From Pseudomonadota bacterium (GTDB lineage: Bacteria; Pseudomonadota; Alphaproteobacteria; Micavibrionales; Micavibrionaceae): a DNA stretch of 64,000 nt. The notes beneath the pieces were generated by a model. That model did no database searches. It was not told the origin of the DNA and saw nothing but the letters and a program-made list of their open reading frames with translations. Positions 36,934 to 47,265 of this stretch are shown in pieces (the stretch's first letter is position 1; every line of letters begins with the position of its first letter). The stretch lies in assembly GCA_029558635.1 (NCBI GenBank), contig JAKQEE010000151.1:34339-98338 (forward strand), read 5' to 3'. The position numbers were made by a program, and so were the translations under genes.

Positions 36934-37773
36934 TTATTCTTCGAGAACCGAACTTAGACGAATTTGACCGCTGCCTCTGTGCAGCGGTTTTTGTTGGGTG
37001 TCGGCTGGAGACCAGCCGATCATGAAAATGATCTCGAAGGTGGCGGCAATGCGACCGTCTTTTTCCGTGTATTCGCGGGTGTACAAATTCGAGGCTTCGT
37101 AGAAGAGGCGCGACGGAGTGAATGATTTATAGCGGTCGGTCAGGCAGTTTGTTTCGCCCATGGCGCGCAAATCCGACATCAGATGATAGAGATCGCGGTA
37201 GGAACCAGTGATGGTTTCGGAATCGACGACCGGCAAGGTGAATCCGACACGTTGCATCAGATCACCCATTTGTTGTTTTGTGGCGAAGGGCAGGACGCGC
37301 GGGGAGGCGCCGCCCATAACCTCGATTTCCGAGAGCATCATGGATTGACGCAATTCATGAAGCGTTTCGCCGCCCGTCATACAGGCGATAAAGGCCCCGT
37401 CTTCCTTCAAGGATTTGCGAATCTGGATCAGCCAGCCGACTAGATCGTTGATATGGTGCAGGTCAAAGAAGCTGACAATCAAATCATAGGAGTTCGGTTC
37501 GCAAGGAAAAATCTCGTCTTTTGCGAGGTCGATGTCGGATCTGGTGTCAATCTCTTCGGCCTTGTTTAAAAGGAAGGCGGTAAATGTCTGGCTGGGAGCG
37601 GGCGAGAGGAGCAGGGCCTTGCCGAATTCGCGTTTGATATCGCTTAGGCGTTCCCGCATTTCCATTTCAGCCCAGCGCAACAGGAAATCCGCGCCGCTTT
37701 TATTTTCTTTTTCAGCGCGCAGACGATGGGCTTGAAGGTGGGATTTGTTGAACAGGGCGGACGATTGAGGCAT
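36934..37773 (-). CDS. NDUFAF5/BioC-like class I methyltransferase-fold protein
   Basis: 279 residues. The C-terminal two thirds match the alphaproteobacterial NDUFAF5-like family: YDLIVSFFDLHHINDLVGWL, TGGETLHELRQSMMLSEIEVMGGASPRVLPF, then MQRVGFTLPVVDSETITGSY and LMSDLRAMGETN. The mitochondrial relative hydroxylates an arginine of complex I. The expected SAM motif I (LDLGxGxG) is replaced by LLLSPAPSQT (about 53-62), so cofactor binding may be lost or altered. It follows the large methyltransferase gene by 36 bases. Confidence 0.8.
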   Translation of the reverse strand: MPQSSALFNKSHLQAHRLRAEKENKSGADFLLRWAEMEMRERLSDIKREFGKALLLSPAPSQTFTAFLLNKAEEIDTRSDIDLAKDEIFPCEPNSYDLIVSFFDLHHINDLVGWLIQIRKSLKEDGAFIACMTGGETLHELRQSMMLSEIEVMGGASPRVLPFATKQQMGDLMQRVGFTLPVVDSETITGSYRDLYHLMSDLRAMGETNCLTDRYKSFTPSRLFYEASNLYTREYTEKDGRIAATFEIIFMIGWSPADTQQKPLHRGSGQIRLSSVLEE

Positions 37774-37809
37774 TGGTTCAGGTTTTGAGGTTGTGATGTC
37801 GGCGTTTTT

Positions 37810-40314
37810 TTAACGTGGCGTCCTCTCAACACGGAATGGTGTGGTGGAGTCATCCCCACTTTTTTCTGTGTCAGAAGATGCTGATTTTGGGGCGGATGAA
37901 GAGTAAGACAGGACGCTTCCCTCGCCGATTGTTGCCTTTTGCGCTTCATTGGCCATGCTGAAATCAAAACTGCGTCGAACGCTCATATCGCTGTCCATGA
38001 CGTTTTGCAGTGCCATGCCCGCGATTTTCATGAAGCTATCGTGGTTATCCCAATACAGCATTTTCCAAAGATCGCGCAGCATTGTCAGGGAGGTGGTGCC
38101 ATGCGCTTGTCCATCGTAGCAGCCGCGAATGTCATTCACGACAAACGGATAGATGCGGTGCGGGGTGATGCCGATATGGGTGAAATAGCTTTCTCCCATG
38201 CGCGCAACCATTTCCGGCTTCACGTCAAATTGTTTGGCAACGTAATGTTGGGCGGCTTCCATATCTGTCACGTCTTTTGGCAGATTGAAGCTTGGCAACG
38301 TCATGGTAAAACCTGTTCCGGTCAGACGTTGTGGGACGGGGAGATATTGCGTGACCACGCCCGCCATAACTTCGCCGTTGAGGTTCTTGACCAGAGGAAG
38401 GACGACGGCGGTGTTGATGGTGGTGTCTTCCTGAACAGCAAATTCGATGTCACGAGCTGCGAGCCCTGCAACTGCACCGTTTTGTTCGCGGCCTTCCTCG
38501 ACAAAGACGGATTGAAGCAGGCGGACCTGTCCGGCTTCACCGCGGACAGGCTTGAAGCGGTCATCGCTCAGGCTGTATTGTTTCATGAGGTCGGCGATTT
38601 TGGTGACTTCTTCAACCGGAACTTCGGAGAGTTGGATCGGCATCTCTCCCCAGACTTCCGCTTTTAAGCCCAGTAGACGGAACAGGCCCAAAATCTGGAC
38701 TTCCAGTCGCGAAGTTGGGATAAATCCCACTGCAATCGCATTAAGGACATCCTGAGCGTCGAGCTCGCGGATGCGTCCTTTGGAGGAGTAACCGTCAATG
38801 TCCTTCAGAGATTCTTTGACTTCATAGGGGGCGTGATAGTCTTCGACACGAAAGTAGAAGGTCAGAATCCGTTCGTCGATGCGGTTCGGGTCGGGATAAA
38901 ATCCGCCTCCTTCCAGAATGCGGGCATCCATTGACGGGCGCAGACCAATGTGTTTGCGGGAAAAAACCTGAAGTTCTTTGTTGTCTGAATCTTTGATGGG
39001 GAGAATTTCTTCGGCGGCGATGCCTATCGCTTCGGTCATGTGGCCGGACCATTTTCGCCCATCCAGATTTTTCCCCATTCGGGGAACCGCATTGGCCAGA
39101 CCACGCGGTACGCCTTCGTGCAGGTAAATTTTTAGGCGGCCTTCCGGTGTGATACGGAATGGAATGATTTCGGCAAACTCCAGATCACGGCAGACGATGT
39201 CAGAAATCGTGCCGTTATTGTCGTTGCGAACGGTGCGCACATAGACGGAGCCGTTGCGTGTGCGCGACATGCGGCGTTCCTGCACAGTTTGGCTGGTGCG
39301 TTCGGCGATTTTTTGGACGACCAGTATATGATTGGTTGGCGGCGGTCCCAGTTTGTTTCCTGCTTCGTCATAAAGGCGAATTTTTCCGGTATAGCGCGAT
39401 TTCAGGAAGCCTTCGTCCCAGTGTGGCGCGGAATAAGAAAGGCGGGCGCCCAAAGCTGTAAAGTGTTTCTGGAAGTCGGCTTCGGTATAGAAGGCGTATT
39501 CCTTTGATAATTCTTCCTTGAGCGTTTCGCGGTTGTCCTTGCGGATGATGAATTCATGCGCCCATTTTTCAGGAATGCGGAAGAGTCGGGTTCGCGGGAA
39601 GTTCGGGGGTAGTTCTTCAAGGAAGAATCCGCTCGCTTCGTCTTCGCCGCTTTTGAGAGATTTTGATCGGGCGTGTTCCGAAAACCAGACCAGAAGATCG
39701 GCTTCCGAACATGTTTCGAAATCTTCACCTGTCGCCCCAGAATCGGTGAATTCGATCAGAACATATTCATTGGTAGTCGGGTTCAGGTAATCGCGGATCA
39801 GCAATGTGCCGCCTTCGCGCAGGGCTTTGTATTGCTTTTGCAGCGCGAGTTCGATCAGCCGTTCGTTGAAGAATGAATCCGAATAAATTTCATGCAGGAA
39901 AAACGAGTTGATAATCGCGTCTGTGCTATTTTCCGGCATGTCGGTGTAGATGTTTCCCACCTGGTAGGAGAGGTTCGGCAGGCGGTAGTTTTTTTGTGCC
40001 TTACGGATTGTCGAGGCGTCGATATCCATGCCCACGAAATTGACATCCGGCTTCATTACGGCCATGACATAAGACATTGCTCCGTCACGGCAGCCGGCGT
40101 CGATGACTTTGGCTCCCGAGTCGAGTAGCAGGTGGGACAGGGTGAACCATGCTTTTTTGACAATGTGCGCCGGAATGTCTTTGAGCAAAGATACCATATC
40201 TCCGGTCGCAACCGGAATTTCCTCCTGGGTGGGAGGTTGGGGGAGAGGCTCCTTGTCAAGACCTATGGCTTTGCGATGGCCTTGCAACAATGAATTTCGC
40301 TTCGGACGCGTCAT
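37810..40314 (-). CDS. Multidomain protein: SAM methyltransferase plus two Nudix-like domains
   Basis: 834 residues from ATG 40314 (an in-frame TTG at 40398 would add 28). An N-terminal class I methyltransferase covers about 40-230, with motif I KVIDAGCRDGAM (69-80), the acidic VGMDIDAST and INSFFLHEIY (motif IV region). A spacer region (230-345) follows. Then two regions look like diverged Nudix folds: about 350-490 (SVYVRTVRNDNNG ... PFRITPEGRLKIYLHEG ... GGGFYPDPNRIDE) and about 590-735 (AVVLPLVKNLNGEVMAGV ... GFTMTLPSFNLPKDVTDMEAAQHYVAKQF). Neither has an intact GX5EX7REUXEEXGU box. The C-terminus is Ser/Thr-rich and disordered. I do not know this architecture; the domain calls beyond the methyltransferase are by pattern only. 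Confidence 0.75.
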   Translation of the reverse strand: MTRPKRNSLLQGHRKAIGLDKEPLPQPPTQEEIPVATGDMVSLLKDIPAHIVKKAWFTLSHLLLDSGAKVIDAGCRDGAMSYVMAVMKPDVNFVGMDIDASTIRKAQKNYRLPNLSYQVGNIYTDMPENSTDAIINSFFLHEIYSDSFFNERLIELALQKQYKALREGGTLLIRDYLNPTTNEYVLIEFTDSGATGEDFETCSEADLLVWFSEHARSKSLKSGEDEASGFFLEELPPNFPRTRLFRIPEKWAHEFIIRKDNRETLKEELSKEYAFYTEADFQKHFTALGARLSYSAPHWDEGFLKSRYTGKIRLYDEAGNKLGPPPTNHILVVQKIAERTSQTVQERRMSRTRNGSVYVRTVRNDNNGTISDIVCRDLEFAEIIPFRITPEGRLKIYLHEGVPRGLANAVPRMGKNLDGRKWSGHMTEAIGIAAEEILPIKDSDNKELQVFSRKHIGLRPSMDARILEGGGFYPDPNRIDERILTFYFRVEDYHAPYEVKESLKDIDGYSSKGRIRELDAQDVLNAIAVGFIPTSRLEVQILGLFRLLGLKAEVWGEMPIQLSEVPVEEVTKIADLMKQYSLSDDRFKPVRGEAGQVRLLQSVFVEEGREQNGAVAGLAARDIEFAVQEDTTINTAVVLPLVKNLNGEVMAGVVTQYLPVPQRLTGTGFTMTLPSFNLPKDVTDMEAAQHYVAKQFDVKPEMVARMGESYFTHIGITPHRIYPFVVNDIRGCYDGQAHGTTSLTMLRDLWKMLYWDNHDSFMKIAGMALQNVMDSDMSVRRSFDFSMANEAQKATIGEGSVLSYSSSAPKSASSDTEKSGDDSTTPFRVERTPR

Positions 40315-40470
40315 TCTTGTGATCGTCTGTTGTTGTTGTTCCGACAAAAGTCTATATTTGAGTTCGTTTAGTATGCTTGATTTTGATAAAAAGTGCAATA
40401 AAAATAAATGCTTAGCTTAATTGTGGCGAAATTTTGACAGGCTGGGTTATAAAATTATCCTGAAAAAACA

Positions 40471-41241
40471 ATGAATTATAAAAAATACACTTTACAGCTC
40501 GTGGGTTGTTTCCGATGGGGGGTCGATCTGGTTTTGCCTCCCCGTTGCCCGCAGACAGGACGAATCGTGGAAAATTCCGGAGATTTGTCGGTCGAGGCTT
40601 GGCGCAATCTGACGTTTATTTCCGACCCGAAATGCGCCTGTTGCGGGTTTCCGTTTGAGGTGGTTGACGTCGAAGACGGGCCAAAAAACGTGTCGTATCT
40701 CTGCGGGGCGTGTCTGGAGAGTCCGAAGCCCTATAAACGTGCGCGGGCTGTGCTGGCTTATGATGACGCCAGCCGCGATCTGGTTTTGGCTTTCAAGCAT
40801 GGTGATCAAACCCATCTGACTGTCACTTTGGTAGCAATGCTGCTCAAGGCAGGGGATGAAATGTTGCGTGGATCTGACTTGATTGTCCCTGTTCCATTGC
40901 ACTGGATGAGGATGGTCAAAAGGCGCTACAATCAGGCAGCGTTGTTGGCGCGGTCTTTGGCACGAGAGTCTGGTGTATCCTATCGTGGTGATGTCATGGC
41001 TCGTGTTCGGTCGACCCCCTCGCAAGGGCACAAGTCGAACAAGGAGCGGCACGAGAATGTACGCGGGGCTTTTGAAGTTCCGGTGCGGAAGAGGAGTATG
41101 GTTGCAGGCAAAAAAATTGTCGTGATTGACGATGTTCATACAACGGGGGCGACGGTTGAGGAGTGCGCGCGGGTCTTACTGGATGCGGGGGCGGTGCAGG
41201 TTGATATTCTGACAGTTGCACGGGTCGTTAAATCCAACTAA
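40471..41241 (+). CDS. comF: ComF family phosphoribosyltransferase-like protein
   Basis: 256 residues. A four-cysteine zinc-finger-like N-terminal module (CACCGF ... CGACLESPKPYKRARAVLAYDD) precedes a phosphoribosyltransferase fold with LIVPVPLHWMRMVKRRYNQAALLA and the PRPP loop VVIDDVHTTGATVEEC. ComF/GntX proteins support DNA uptake in competent bacteria but are widespread in non-competent ones. It is the first of a rightward run: comF, grxC, Nit-type amidase, HerA-like ATPase. Confidence 0.94.
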   Translation: MNYKKYTLQLVGCFRWGVDLVLPPRCPQTGRIVENSGDLSVEAWRNLTFISDPKCACCGFPFEVVDVEDGPKNVSYLCGACLESPKPYKRARAVLAYDDASRDLVLAFKHGDQTHLTVTLVAMLLKAGDEMLRGSDLIVPVPLHWMRMVKRRYNQAALLARSLARESGVSYRGDVMARVRSTPSQGHKSNKERHENVRGAFEVPVRKRSMVAGKKIVVIDDVHTTGATVEECARVLLDAGAVQVDILTVARVVKSN

Positions 41242-41266
41242 GTTTAGGAAATCAAGGAGAATGCAG

Positions 41267-41524
41267 ATGGCCAAGGTTGAAGTTTATACCACTGATTATT
41301 GCCCGTATTGCGTGCGGGCGAAGCAGTTGCTTGATGTCAAGGATGTCGATTACACGGAAATTGATGTGACAAATGACGATGGGGCGCGGGTGGCGTTGGT
41401 ACAGAAAGCCCAAGGCCGACGTACCGTTCCGCAAATTTTTATCAACGACAAGGCGGTTGGCGGGTATGACGATTTGCGGGCGTTGGAAGAAGCGGGTGAG
41501 TTAGATAAAATGTTGGCGGAGTGA
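41267..41524 (+). CDS. grxC: Glutaredoxin 3 (GrxC)
   Basis: 85 residues. The redox-active CPYC is at 12-15, with TVPQIFI (cis-Pro) and GGYDDLRALEEAGELD for glutathione binding. ATG 41267 is chosen since AAGGAG lies 7 bases upstream; ATG 41261 would be too close. Reduces disulfides and glutathionylated proteins. Next gene encodes an amidase of the Nit type, which in other organisms repairs deaminated glutathione. Confidence 0.96.
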   Translation: MAKVEVYTTDYCPYCVRAKQLLDVKDVDYTEIDVTNDDGARVALVQKAQGRRTVPQIFINDKAVGGYDDLRALEEAGELDKMLAE

Positions 41525-41530
41525 TTTTCG

Positions 41531-42337
41531 ATGAAGATTGCGTTGGTGCAGATGACTAGCGGCCCAGACTTTGTTGCCAATCTTTCGGAACTGGCAAGAT
41601 CGGTTCGGGAAGCAGCGGCGCAAGGTGCGGTTTTAATCGCAACGCCCGAGAATACCGATTTGCTAGGTTTGCCTCCCAAAGAAAAACTGGAGCAGAGTTT
41701 TTTTGAAGACGACCATCCGATGATCGGCCAGTGTTGTGCGTTGGCTAAAGAGTTGAATGTCTGGATTTTGTTGGGGTCTGTTGCCATTAAAATTTCCGCC
41801 GAGAAATTCAATAATCGGTCCTATCTGTTTTCTCCGGCGGGAGAAGTTGTCGCGTTGTATGATAAAATTCATTTGTTCGATGTCGATTTGCCGAGCGGAG
41901 AGTTTCATCGCGAGAGTGATTATGTGGCAGCGGGCAATCTGGCGGCGGTGGCTGAAACATCCTTTGGTCCGGTGGGATTGAGCATTTGTTATGATTTGCG
42001 TTTCCCACATTTGTATCGTGAGATGGCGCGGCGCGGAGCCGTGATCCTGTTTGTTCCGGCGGCGTTCACCGTTTCGACTGGCGAAATGCATTGGGAAGTT
42101 CTGCTCAGGGCGCGGGCAATCGAGAACGGAGCGTATGTAGTCGCTCCGGCGCAATGCGGCAACCATGGCGCTGGGCGCGTGACATATGGACATTCGATGG
42201 TGGTTAATCCGTGGGGCAAGGTGATTGCCGAGGCCGGAACGTCGCCCGATGTTTTGTGTGCCGATCTGGATTTGGACGAGGTTGCGCGATTCAGGTCGGC
42301 GATTCCATCCTTGCGGCATGACAGAAATTTTTTATGA
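41531..42337 (+). CDS. Carbon-nitrogen hydrolase, Nit1 (deaminated glutathione amidase)-like
   Basis: 268 residues. The nitrilase-family triad is visible: Glu in ATPENTDL (about 40), Lys in [10 protein letters not shown] (about 115) and Cys in [11 protein letters not shown] (about 156). The [19 protein letters not shown] and [22 protein letters not shown] blocks are typical of the Nit1/NitFhit branch that hydrolyses deaminated glutathione. The grxC neighbour fits that role. Six bases separate the two genes. Confidence 0.92.
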   Translation: MKIALVQMTSGPDFVANLSELARSVREAAAQGAVLIATPENTDLLGLPPKEKLEQSFFEDDHPMIGQCCALAKELNVWILLGSVAIKISAEKFNNRSYLFSPAGEVVALYDKIHLFDVDLPSGEFHRESDYVAAGNLAAVAETSFGPVGLSICYDLRFPHLYREMARRGAVILFVPAAFTVSTGEMHWEVLLRARAIENGAYVVAPAQCGNHGAGRVTYGHSMVVNPWGKVIAEAGTSPDVLCADLDLDEVARFRSAIPSLRHDRNFL

Positions 42338-42353
42338 TTTACGGGAGTGCAGT

Positions 42354-43829
42354 ATGGGTGAAATTTTGATCGGGTCGGTAACGGGAGAGTCGTCGCGGAA
42401 AATCAATCTGAATTTGAAACGCGCCAATCGTCACGGGTTGATTGCCGGAGCAACGGGGACGGGGAAAACCGTGACGTTGCAGGTGTTGGCTGAATCTTTC
42501 TCAGCACAAGGCGTTCCGGTGTTTATTACCGATGTGAAGGGAGATTTGAGCGGCATTGCCGAAGCATCACGGATGGAGGATTTTCTTAAAAAACGAGCCG
42601 AAACAATCGGGTTTGATCCATATATCCCGGCGGCATGTCCGGTTATTTTCTGGGATTTGTATGCCGAAAACGGCCATGCGGTGCGGACGACGATTTCCGA
42701 GATGGGGCCATTGTTACTCTCGCGGTTGATGGAGCTGAATGAAACGCAGCAGGGCGTTCTCGATATTGTTTTCCGTGTGGCGGATGATCAGGGATTGTTG
42801 TTGCTCGATCTCAAGGATTTGCGCGCTTTGCTGGCGTTTGTGTCCGAGAATGCGGGCGATATTTCCAAGCAATACGGCAATGTGGCTGCAGCATCTGTGG
42901 CGGCGATCCAGCGAGGATTGCTCCGGCTTGAAGAACAGCAAGCCGACAAGTTTTTCAGTGAGCCTGCGCTTAATTTGAACGATCTGATGCGCACGTCCTA
43001 TGACGGTCGCGGGTTTGTCAATATTTTGTCGGCGGTCCGGTTGCTTCAGTCGCCGCGGCTTTATGCGACGTTCCTGTTGTGGTTGCTTTCCGAATTGTTT
43101 GAAGAGCTGCCGGAGGTTGGCGATCTTGAGAAGCCGAAGCTTGTTTTATTTTTCGACGAGGCGCATTTATTGTTTGACGACACGCCCAAGGCCTTGCTTG
43201 AAAAAATCGAGCAGGTGGTGCGCTTGATCCGGTCCAAAGGGGTTGGGGTTTATTTTGTGACGCAGAATCCGTCCGATGTTCCCGATTCCGTTCTGGGGCA
43301 GTTGGGCAATAAAATCCAGCACGCACTTCGGGCATATACGCCTGCGCAGAAAAAGTCGATCAAGGCCGTTGTAGACGGATTCCGCGCCAATCCTGCACTC
43401 GATATTGAGACGGTGGTTCAAGAATTGGGAGTCGGTGAGGCTTTGGTGTCCGTTCTAGGGGACAAGGGCGAGCCGTCGGTGGTCGAACGGGTTCTGGTTC
43501 GTCCACCGTCGTCGCGGCTCGGCCCTGCCGATCCTACGGTGATGCGAACGTTTTTGCAAAACTCTCCGGTGGCGAATGCCTATGCACAGAGTGTCGATCG
43601 TGAATCGGCTTATGAGCTATTGAAAAAACGAGCCGAGAAAGCGCAGGAGGATGCAAAACGGGCACAGGGTTCCGCCTCGAAAGCAAAATCGCGGTCTGAG
43701 GGAAACGATCGTCAAAGTGTAGGCGAGGCGTTGCTCAAATCCGTGGTGAGGTCTGTGGGTTCTTCAGTCGGACGACAGATTGCACGTGAGTTGTTGCGTG
43801 GGGTGCTGGGCGGTTTGTCCAAGCTTTAA
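42354..43829 (+). CDS. HerA-like/DUF853 P-loop ATPase
   Basis: 491 residues from ATG 42354 (GGGAG upstream). The Walker A GATGTGKT is at 32-39, DVKGDLSG follows, then Walker [13 protein letters not shown] and a sensor-like [27 protein letters not shown]. This is the DUF853/YjgR branch of HerA/FtsK ATPases, of unknown cellular role. A helical Lys/Ala segment (about 410-445) precedes a Gly/Ser-rich C-terminus. Ends overlap kup by 4 bases, convergent. Confidence 0.93.
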   Translation: MGEILIGSVTGESSRKINLNLKRANRHGLIAGATGTGKTVTLQVLAESFSAQGVPVFITDVKGDLSGIAEASRMEDFLKKRAETIGFDPYIPAACPVIFWDLYAENGHAVRTTISEMGPLLLSRLMELNETQQGVLDIVFRVADDQGLLLLDLKDLRALLAFVSENAGDISKQYGNVAAASVAAIQRGLLRLEEQQADKFFSEPALNLNDLMRTSYDGRGFVNILSAVRLLQSPRLYATFLLWLLSELFEELPEVGDLEKPKLVLFFDEAHLLFDDTPKALLEKIEQVVRLIRSKGVGVYFVTQNPSDVPDSVLGQLGNKIQHALRAYTPAQKKSIKAVVDGFRANPALDIETVVQELGVGEALVSVLGDKGEPSVVERVLVRPPSSRLGPADPTVMRTFLQNSPVANAYAQSVDRESAYELLKKRAEKAQEDAKRAQGSASKAKSRSEGNDRQSVGEALLKSVVRSVGSSVGRQIARELLRGVLGGLSKL

Positions 43830-45706
43830 ATGTCGATGCGGCTGCCCAGTTCCATGACGCGTTTGCTGGGCAGGTTGTAGTAATCGGCGGCGGACGCTGC
43901 GTTTTTTGACATCCATGAAAAAAGATGTTCGCGCCAGATGGCCATGCCAGGAATACTGGTCGGGATAATTGTTTCGCGACCAATGAAATAGGTTGCGGCT
44001 TCCGGTTCGATCTTGATGCCGTGCATGTATTCCTTGGCCAGTTCTTTCGGAATGTCGATTTCGTCCATAAATCCGTAACGGATAGTAATACGGTAGAAAT
44101 CCTGTCCGAGGTTGACGACCGTAAATCTGCGGTCTTCGCGGACATAGGATTTTTCTTCGATCACGACGTGGAGAAAATAGTTTTTCTCGTGCAGGACTTT
44201 GTTATGCCGGAGATTTAAAAGGAGCGGTACAGGAATGCCTTCGCTCAGGTTGAACATGAAGATGGCCGTGCCCGGTACGCGGGTGAAATTGTCGCAATAG
44301 TCGCGAAAAAAGACATCGACCGGCATCGAATCTTTTCGCAGTTTCTGGAGGACAAGCTGGCGGCCGCGTTTCCATGTGGTCAGAAAGGCAAAGATGATCA
44401 GGCCAAGCAAGAGCGGGAACCATCCGCCGTGAATGATCTTGGTGCTTGTTGCCAGAAAGAAGGATGTGTCAACCGTCAAGAATAGACCCAAAACAGGGAT
44501 CGCGAGCCATTTGCTCCAATGCCAGAGGTAGAAGACGACAATGCCTAAAAGCAGCGTGTCGATCAGCATCGTGCCGGTCACGGCGACACCGTAGGCGTGG
44601 GCCAGTTTGCTCGATGACTGGAAGGTGATGACCAGCAGAAAGACGAAGAACATCAGCATCCAGTTGATGAAGGGGATGTAAATCTGCCCGATCTGGTCGT
44701 CGGAGGTGTGAATGATCGACATGCGTGGCAGATAGCCCAGCCGGATGGCTTGCTGGGTAACCGAGAAAGCGCCGGAAATTACGGCTTGCGAGGCGATGAT
44801 GGTGGCCATTGTCGCGAGGATCAGGAGCGGCCAGTTCATCCAGTCGGGGGCCATCATGAAGAAGGGATTTTCCAGACCTTCGGGAGTTCCGAGAATAAAT
44901 GCGCCTTGGCCGAAATAATTGATCATCAGAGCGGGGAAGACGAGGCTGATCCATGCGATGCGGATCGGGCCTTTGCCGAAATGCCCCATATCGGCGTAAA
45001 GCGCTTCTGCGCCGGTCATCGCCAGTACAACGCTCCCCAATGTCAGGAAAGCATAGAGTTTGTCTTCCTTGAAAAACTCAAATGCGTAGTAGGGGTTGAT
45101 GGCTTTGAGGACATATGGGTTGTCGATAATGTTCATCACGCCGAGGATGGTGAGAACCAGAAACCATACGCACATGATCGGTCCGAACAGCATTCCGACA
45201 TTTCCGGTGCCGAGTTTCTGGAAGGAAAACAAAAACATCAGAATGACAATTGTAATCGGAAGAATGTAGGGGGAGAGGGCGGGGCTTGCAATCTGGAGTC
45301 CTTCGACCGCGCTGATGACCGAGATGGCGGGGGTGATCATGCTGTCACCGTAAAAGAGGGCGGCTGCGAAGATCCCCAGAATCGGCACGGACAGTGCCAG
45401 CCATTTCGTATTGTGCGAGATGCGGCTGGCCAGAGCGAAGAGGGAAAGGCTCCCGCCTTCGCCTTTGTTGTCGGCCTGCATCATCAGGAAGACGTATTTC
45501 AATGTTACGCTGATCATCACCGACCAGAAAATCAGCGAGAGAACCCCCAGAATATGCGCAAAGTCGGACGCGAATTTCGCACCGAGAAAGGATTCCTTGA
45601 AGGCGTAAAGCGGGCTGGTCCCGATATCGCCATAAACAACCCCAATGGCCCCGACAACCATTTTGGCCAGAGCGCTTTTTTCCATGTGAGATGTATGAGA
45701 ATACAT
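43826..45706 (-). CDS. kup: KUP family low-affinity potassium transporter
   Basis: 626 residues, 12 membrane helices in the first ~440, then a cytoplasmic tail of ~180. The diagnostic [15 protein letters not shown] is near the N-terminus; [28 protein letters not shown] and [20 protein letters not shown] blocks follow. KUP proteins take up K+ with protons. The start could be residue 8 (MEKSALAK). It begins one base after gluQ stops on the same strand (2-base gap) and so shares its transcript. Confidence 0.96.
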   Translation of the reverse strand: MYSHTSHMEKSALAKMVVGAIGVVYGDIGTSPLYAFKESFLGAKFASDFAHILGVLSLIFWSVMISVTLKYVFLMMQADNKGEGGSLSLFALASRISHNTKWLALSVPILGIFAAALFYGDSMITPAISVISAVEGLQIASPALSPYILPITIVILMFLFSFQKLGTGNVGMLFGPIMCVWFLVLTILGVMNIIDNPYVLKAINPYYAFEFFKEDKLYAFLTLGSVVLAMTGAEALYADMGHFGKGPIRIAWISLVFPALMINYFGQGAFILGTPEGLENPFFMMAPDWMNWPLLILATMATIIASQAVISGAFSVTQQAIRLGYLPRMSIIHTSDDQIGQIYIPFINWMLMFFVFLLVITFQSSSKLAHAYGVAVTGTMLIDTLLLGIVVFYLWHWSKWLAIPVLGLFLTVDTSFFLATSTKIIHGGWFPLLLGLIIFAFLTTWKRGRQLVLQKLRKDSMPVDVFFRDYCDNFTRVPGTAIFMFNLSEGIPVPLLLNLRHNKVLHEKNYFLHVVIEEKSYVREDRRFTVVNLGQDFYRITIRYGFMDEIDIPKELAKEYMHGIKIEPEAATYFIGRETIIPTSIPGMAIWREHLFSWMSKNAASAADYYNLPSKRVMELGSRIDI

Positions 45707-45708
45707 AA

Positions 45709-46593
45709 TTATTGGTTGGTGAATATCAGTTCGTCGAGAGAATTTTGCTCTATCATACGGCGAAGAGACTCCGGTTGAAAGCCCCTATTTCTGATCTCAC
45801 GCAGGGTCAGGCTTTTGTCCCGTTTGGCAAAGCGTTTACCGTTTTTGTCGGTCAAAAGGGAGTGGTGATGATATTCGGGGACAGGGTAACCCAGAAGTTC
45901 TTGCAACAGACGGTGGCAATGGGTGGCATGGAACAAATCCTCGCCGCGGGTAATTAGCAAGATTTGCTGAAGGGCATCGTCATGGGTGACGCAGAGGTGA
46001 TAGCTGGCGGGGGTATCTTTGCGGGCCAGAACCACATCGCCTACAGATTGCATCAAAAGTTCCGGTGTTGTCGATTGTTGGCCTTTAATCCGGTCGTACC
46101 AGTAGAGTGTCTTGGTTCCAGTCTGGCGGATGGCTTCCTCCATGTCTAGGCGTAGGGCATAGGGGTGACCACTTGCGATTTTGTCATTTCTTTCGGATTT
46201 TGAGAAGTGTTTACAGGTTCCGGGGTAAATGGGCCCGTCGATCCCGTGCGGAGCTGACGGGGAATTGGCGATTTCCTGTTCGATGTCTTTGCGCGTGCAG
46301 AAACAGGGATAGAGAAGATTTCTGTTTTGCAATTCACCCAGTGTTTTCCGGTAGTCGGAAAAATGGTCGGATTGTCTGCGGGCCGGTTGTTGCCATGTGA
46401 GGCCGATCCATGCCAGATCTTCGAGAGTGGCTGTTTCGAATTCGGGGAGACAGCGCGTGCGGTCTATGTCTTCGATCCGCAAAATGAAGTTTTCTCCCGA
46501 TTGTCCGGCATCATCCCATGCCGCCCACGCGGATGCTGCGTGCCCTAAGTGCAGGTATCCTGTAGGGCTCGGGGCAAAGCGGGTGAGGGGCAT
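45709..46593 (-). CDS. gluQ: Glutamyl-Q tRNA(Asp) synthetase
   Basis: 294 residues, short like GluQ and without an anticodon-binding domain. RFAPSPTGYLHLGHA carries the HIGH motif; the KMSKS equivalent is KRFAKRDKS. A zinc site is visible in YPCFCTRKDI plus GTCKHF. It attaches glutamate to queuosine in the anticodon of tRNA-Asp. Middle gene of a three-gene leftward operon with kup and the upstream unknown. Confidence 0.95.
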   Translation of the reverse strand: MPLTRFAPSPTGYLHLGHAASAWAAWDDAGQSGENFILRIEDIDRTRCLPEFETATLEDLAWIGLTWQQPARRQSDHFSDYRKTLGELQNRNLLYPCFCTRKDIEQEIANSPSAPHGIDGPIYPGTCKHFSKSERNDKIASGHPYALRLDMEEAIRQTGTKTLYWYDRIKGQQSTTPELLMQSVGDVVLARKDTPASYHLCVTHDDALQQILLITRGEDLFHATHCHRLLQELLGYPVPEYHHHSLLTDKNGKRFAKRDKSLTLREIRNRGFQPESLRRMIEQNSLDELIFTNQ

Positions 46594-46603
46594 TGTGCAA
46601 ATA

Positions 46604-47209
46604 TCAGTTCAGAATTGGCGCCAGTTTGTCTGTCGCCGCAGATACCGTCTGTGCGACTTCTTCGTCAAATTCCAGTGTTCCGAATTCAAGTTCGTCACAC
46701 CCATCCGAGATTTTGGAGAGAAGGAATGATCCTTCCAGAGTAGCTGTGTCGATGGCCTTGATTGCGGCTTCCGTTCCGCGGAAATGTTTCCGGACGGATG
46801 TGTCGGATGCTTCCGGTGTTGATACGCGTGACGCGTTATTCAGTATGAAGTTCCTGATCCTTTCAATGGATTCAATGAAAAGGTTCAACTGATCATCCAG
46901 AACGTCTCCTTCTTCTGAGGAGAGGCTCTCCGGCAGTCCACCGTACTCAATGACGGCGAGGGAAGCTTCAATTGATTCGCCGAATAACGGGGATTGGGCG
47001 GCTTCGAGAAGGGTAACAAAAGAAGAGGATGCAAAAATCTCTGTGAGGGGGGCTCTCTCAGGGGCCTTCGAAAAAAGAACCGTATGTCCTTCGAAATAGG
47101 TTTTGATTTCATGGAGGGCCAGAAGAACATCTTTCAGGGCGGCAAAAACCTTTTCCCCGTTTGCTTCGCTCAGTCTTTCGATTTGTGCTCCTTGAACCGT
47201 ATCGTCCAT
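46604..47209 (-). CDS. Unknown helical protein upstream of gluQ
   Basis: 201 residues, acidic, predicted helical, no signal or membrane segment. AAGGGAGAG precedes the ATG. I recognise no family. It is 10 bases upstream of gluQ and probably the first gene of that operon. Confidence 0.65.
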   Translation of the reverse strand: MDDTVQGAQIERLSEANGEKVFAALKDVLLALHEIKTYFEGHTVLFSKAPERAPLTEIFASSSFVTLLEAAQSPLFGESIEASLAVIEYGGLPESLSSEEGDVLDDQLNLFIESIERIRNFILNNASRVSTPEASDTSVRKHFRGTEAAIKAIDTATLEGSFLLSKISDGCDELEFGTLEFDEEVAQTVSAATDKLAPILN

Positions 47210-47265
47210 TTTACTCTCCCTTGATTATTGAATTACCGGAAGAGTGTCGGTTTTCATAGTTAATG

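Noticed and set aside
40315..40398. 28-residue N-terminal extension of the large methyltransferase from a TTG
   Set aside because: No ribosome site before the TTG, and the ATG at 40314 gives a sensible basic N-terminus.
44708..45778. 356-codon plus-strand open frame
   Set aside because: Antisense to kup; composition (His, Asp, Gly, Gln) is that of a reverse-complement membrane protein gene.
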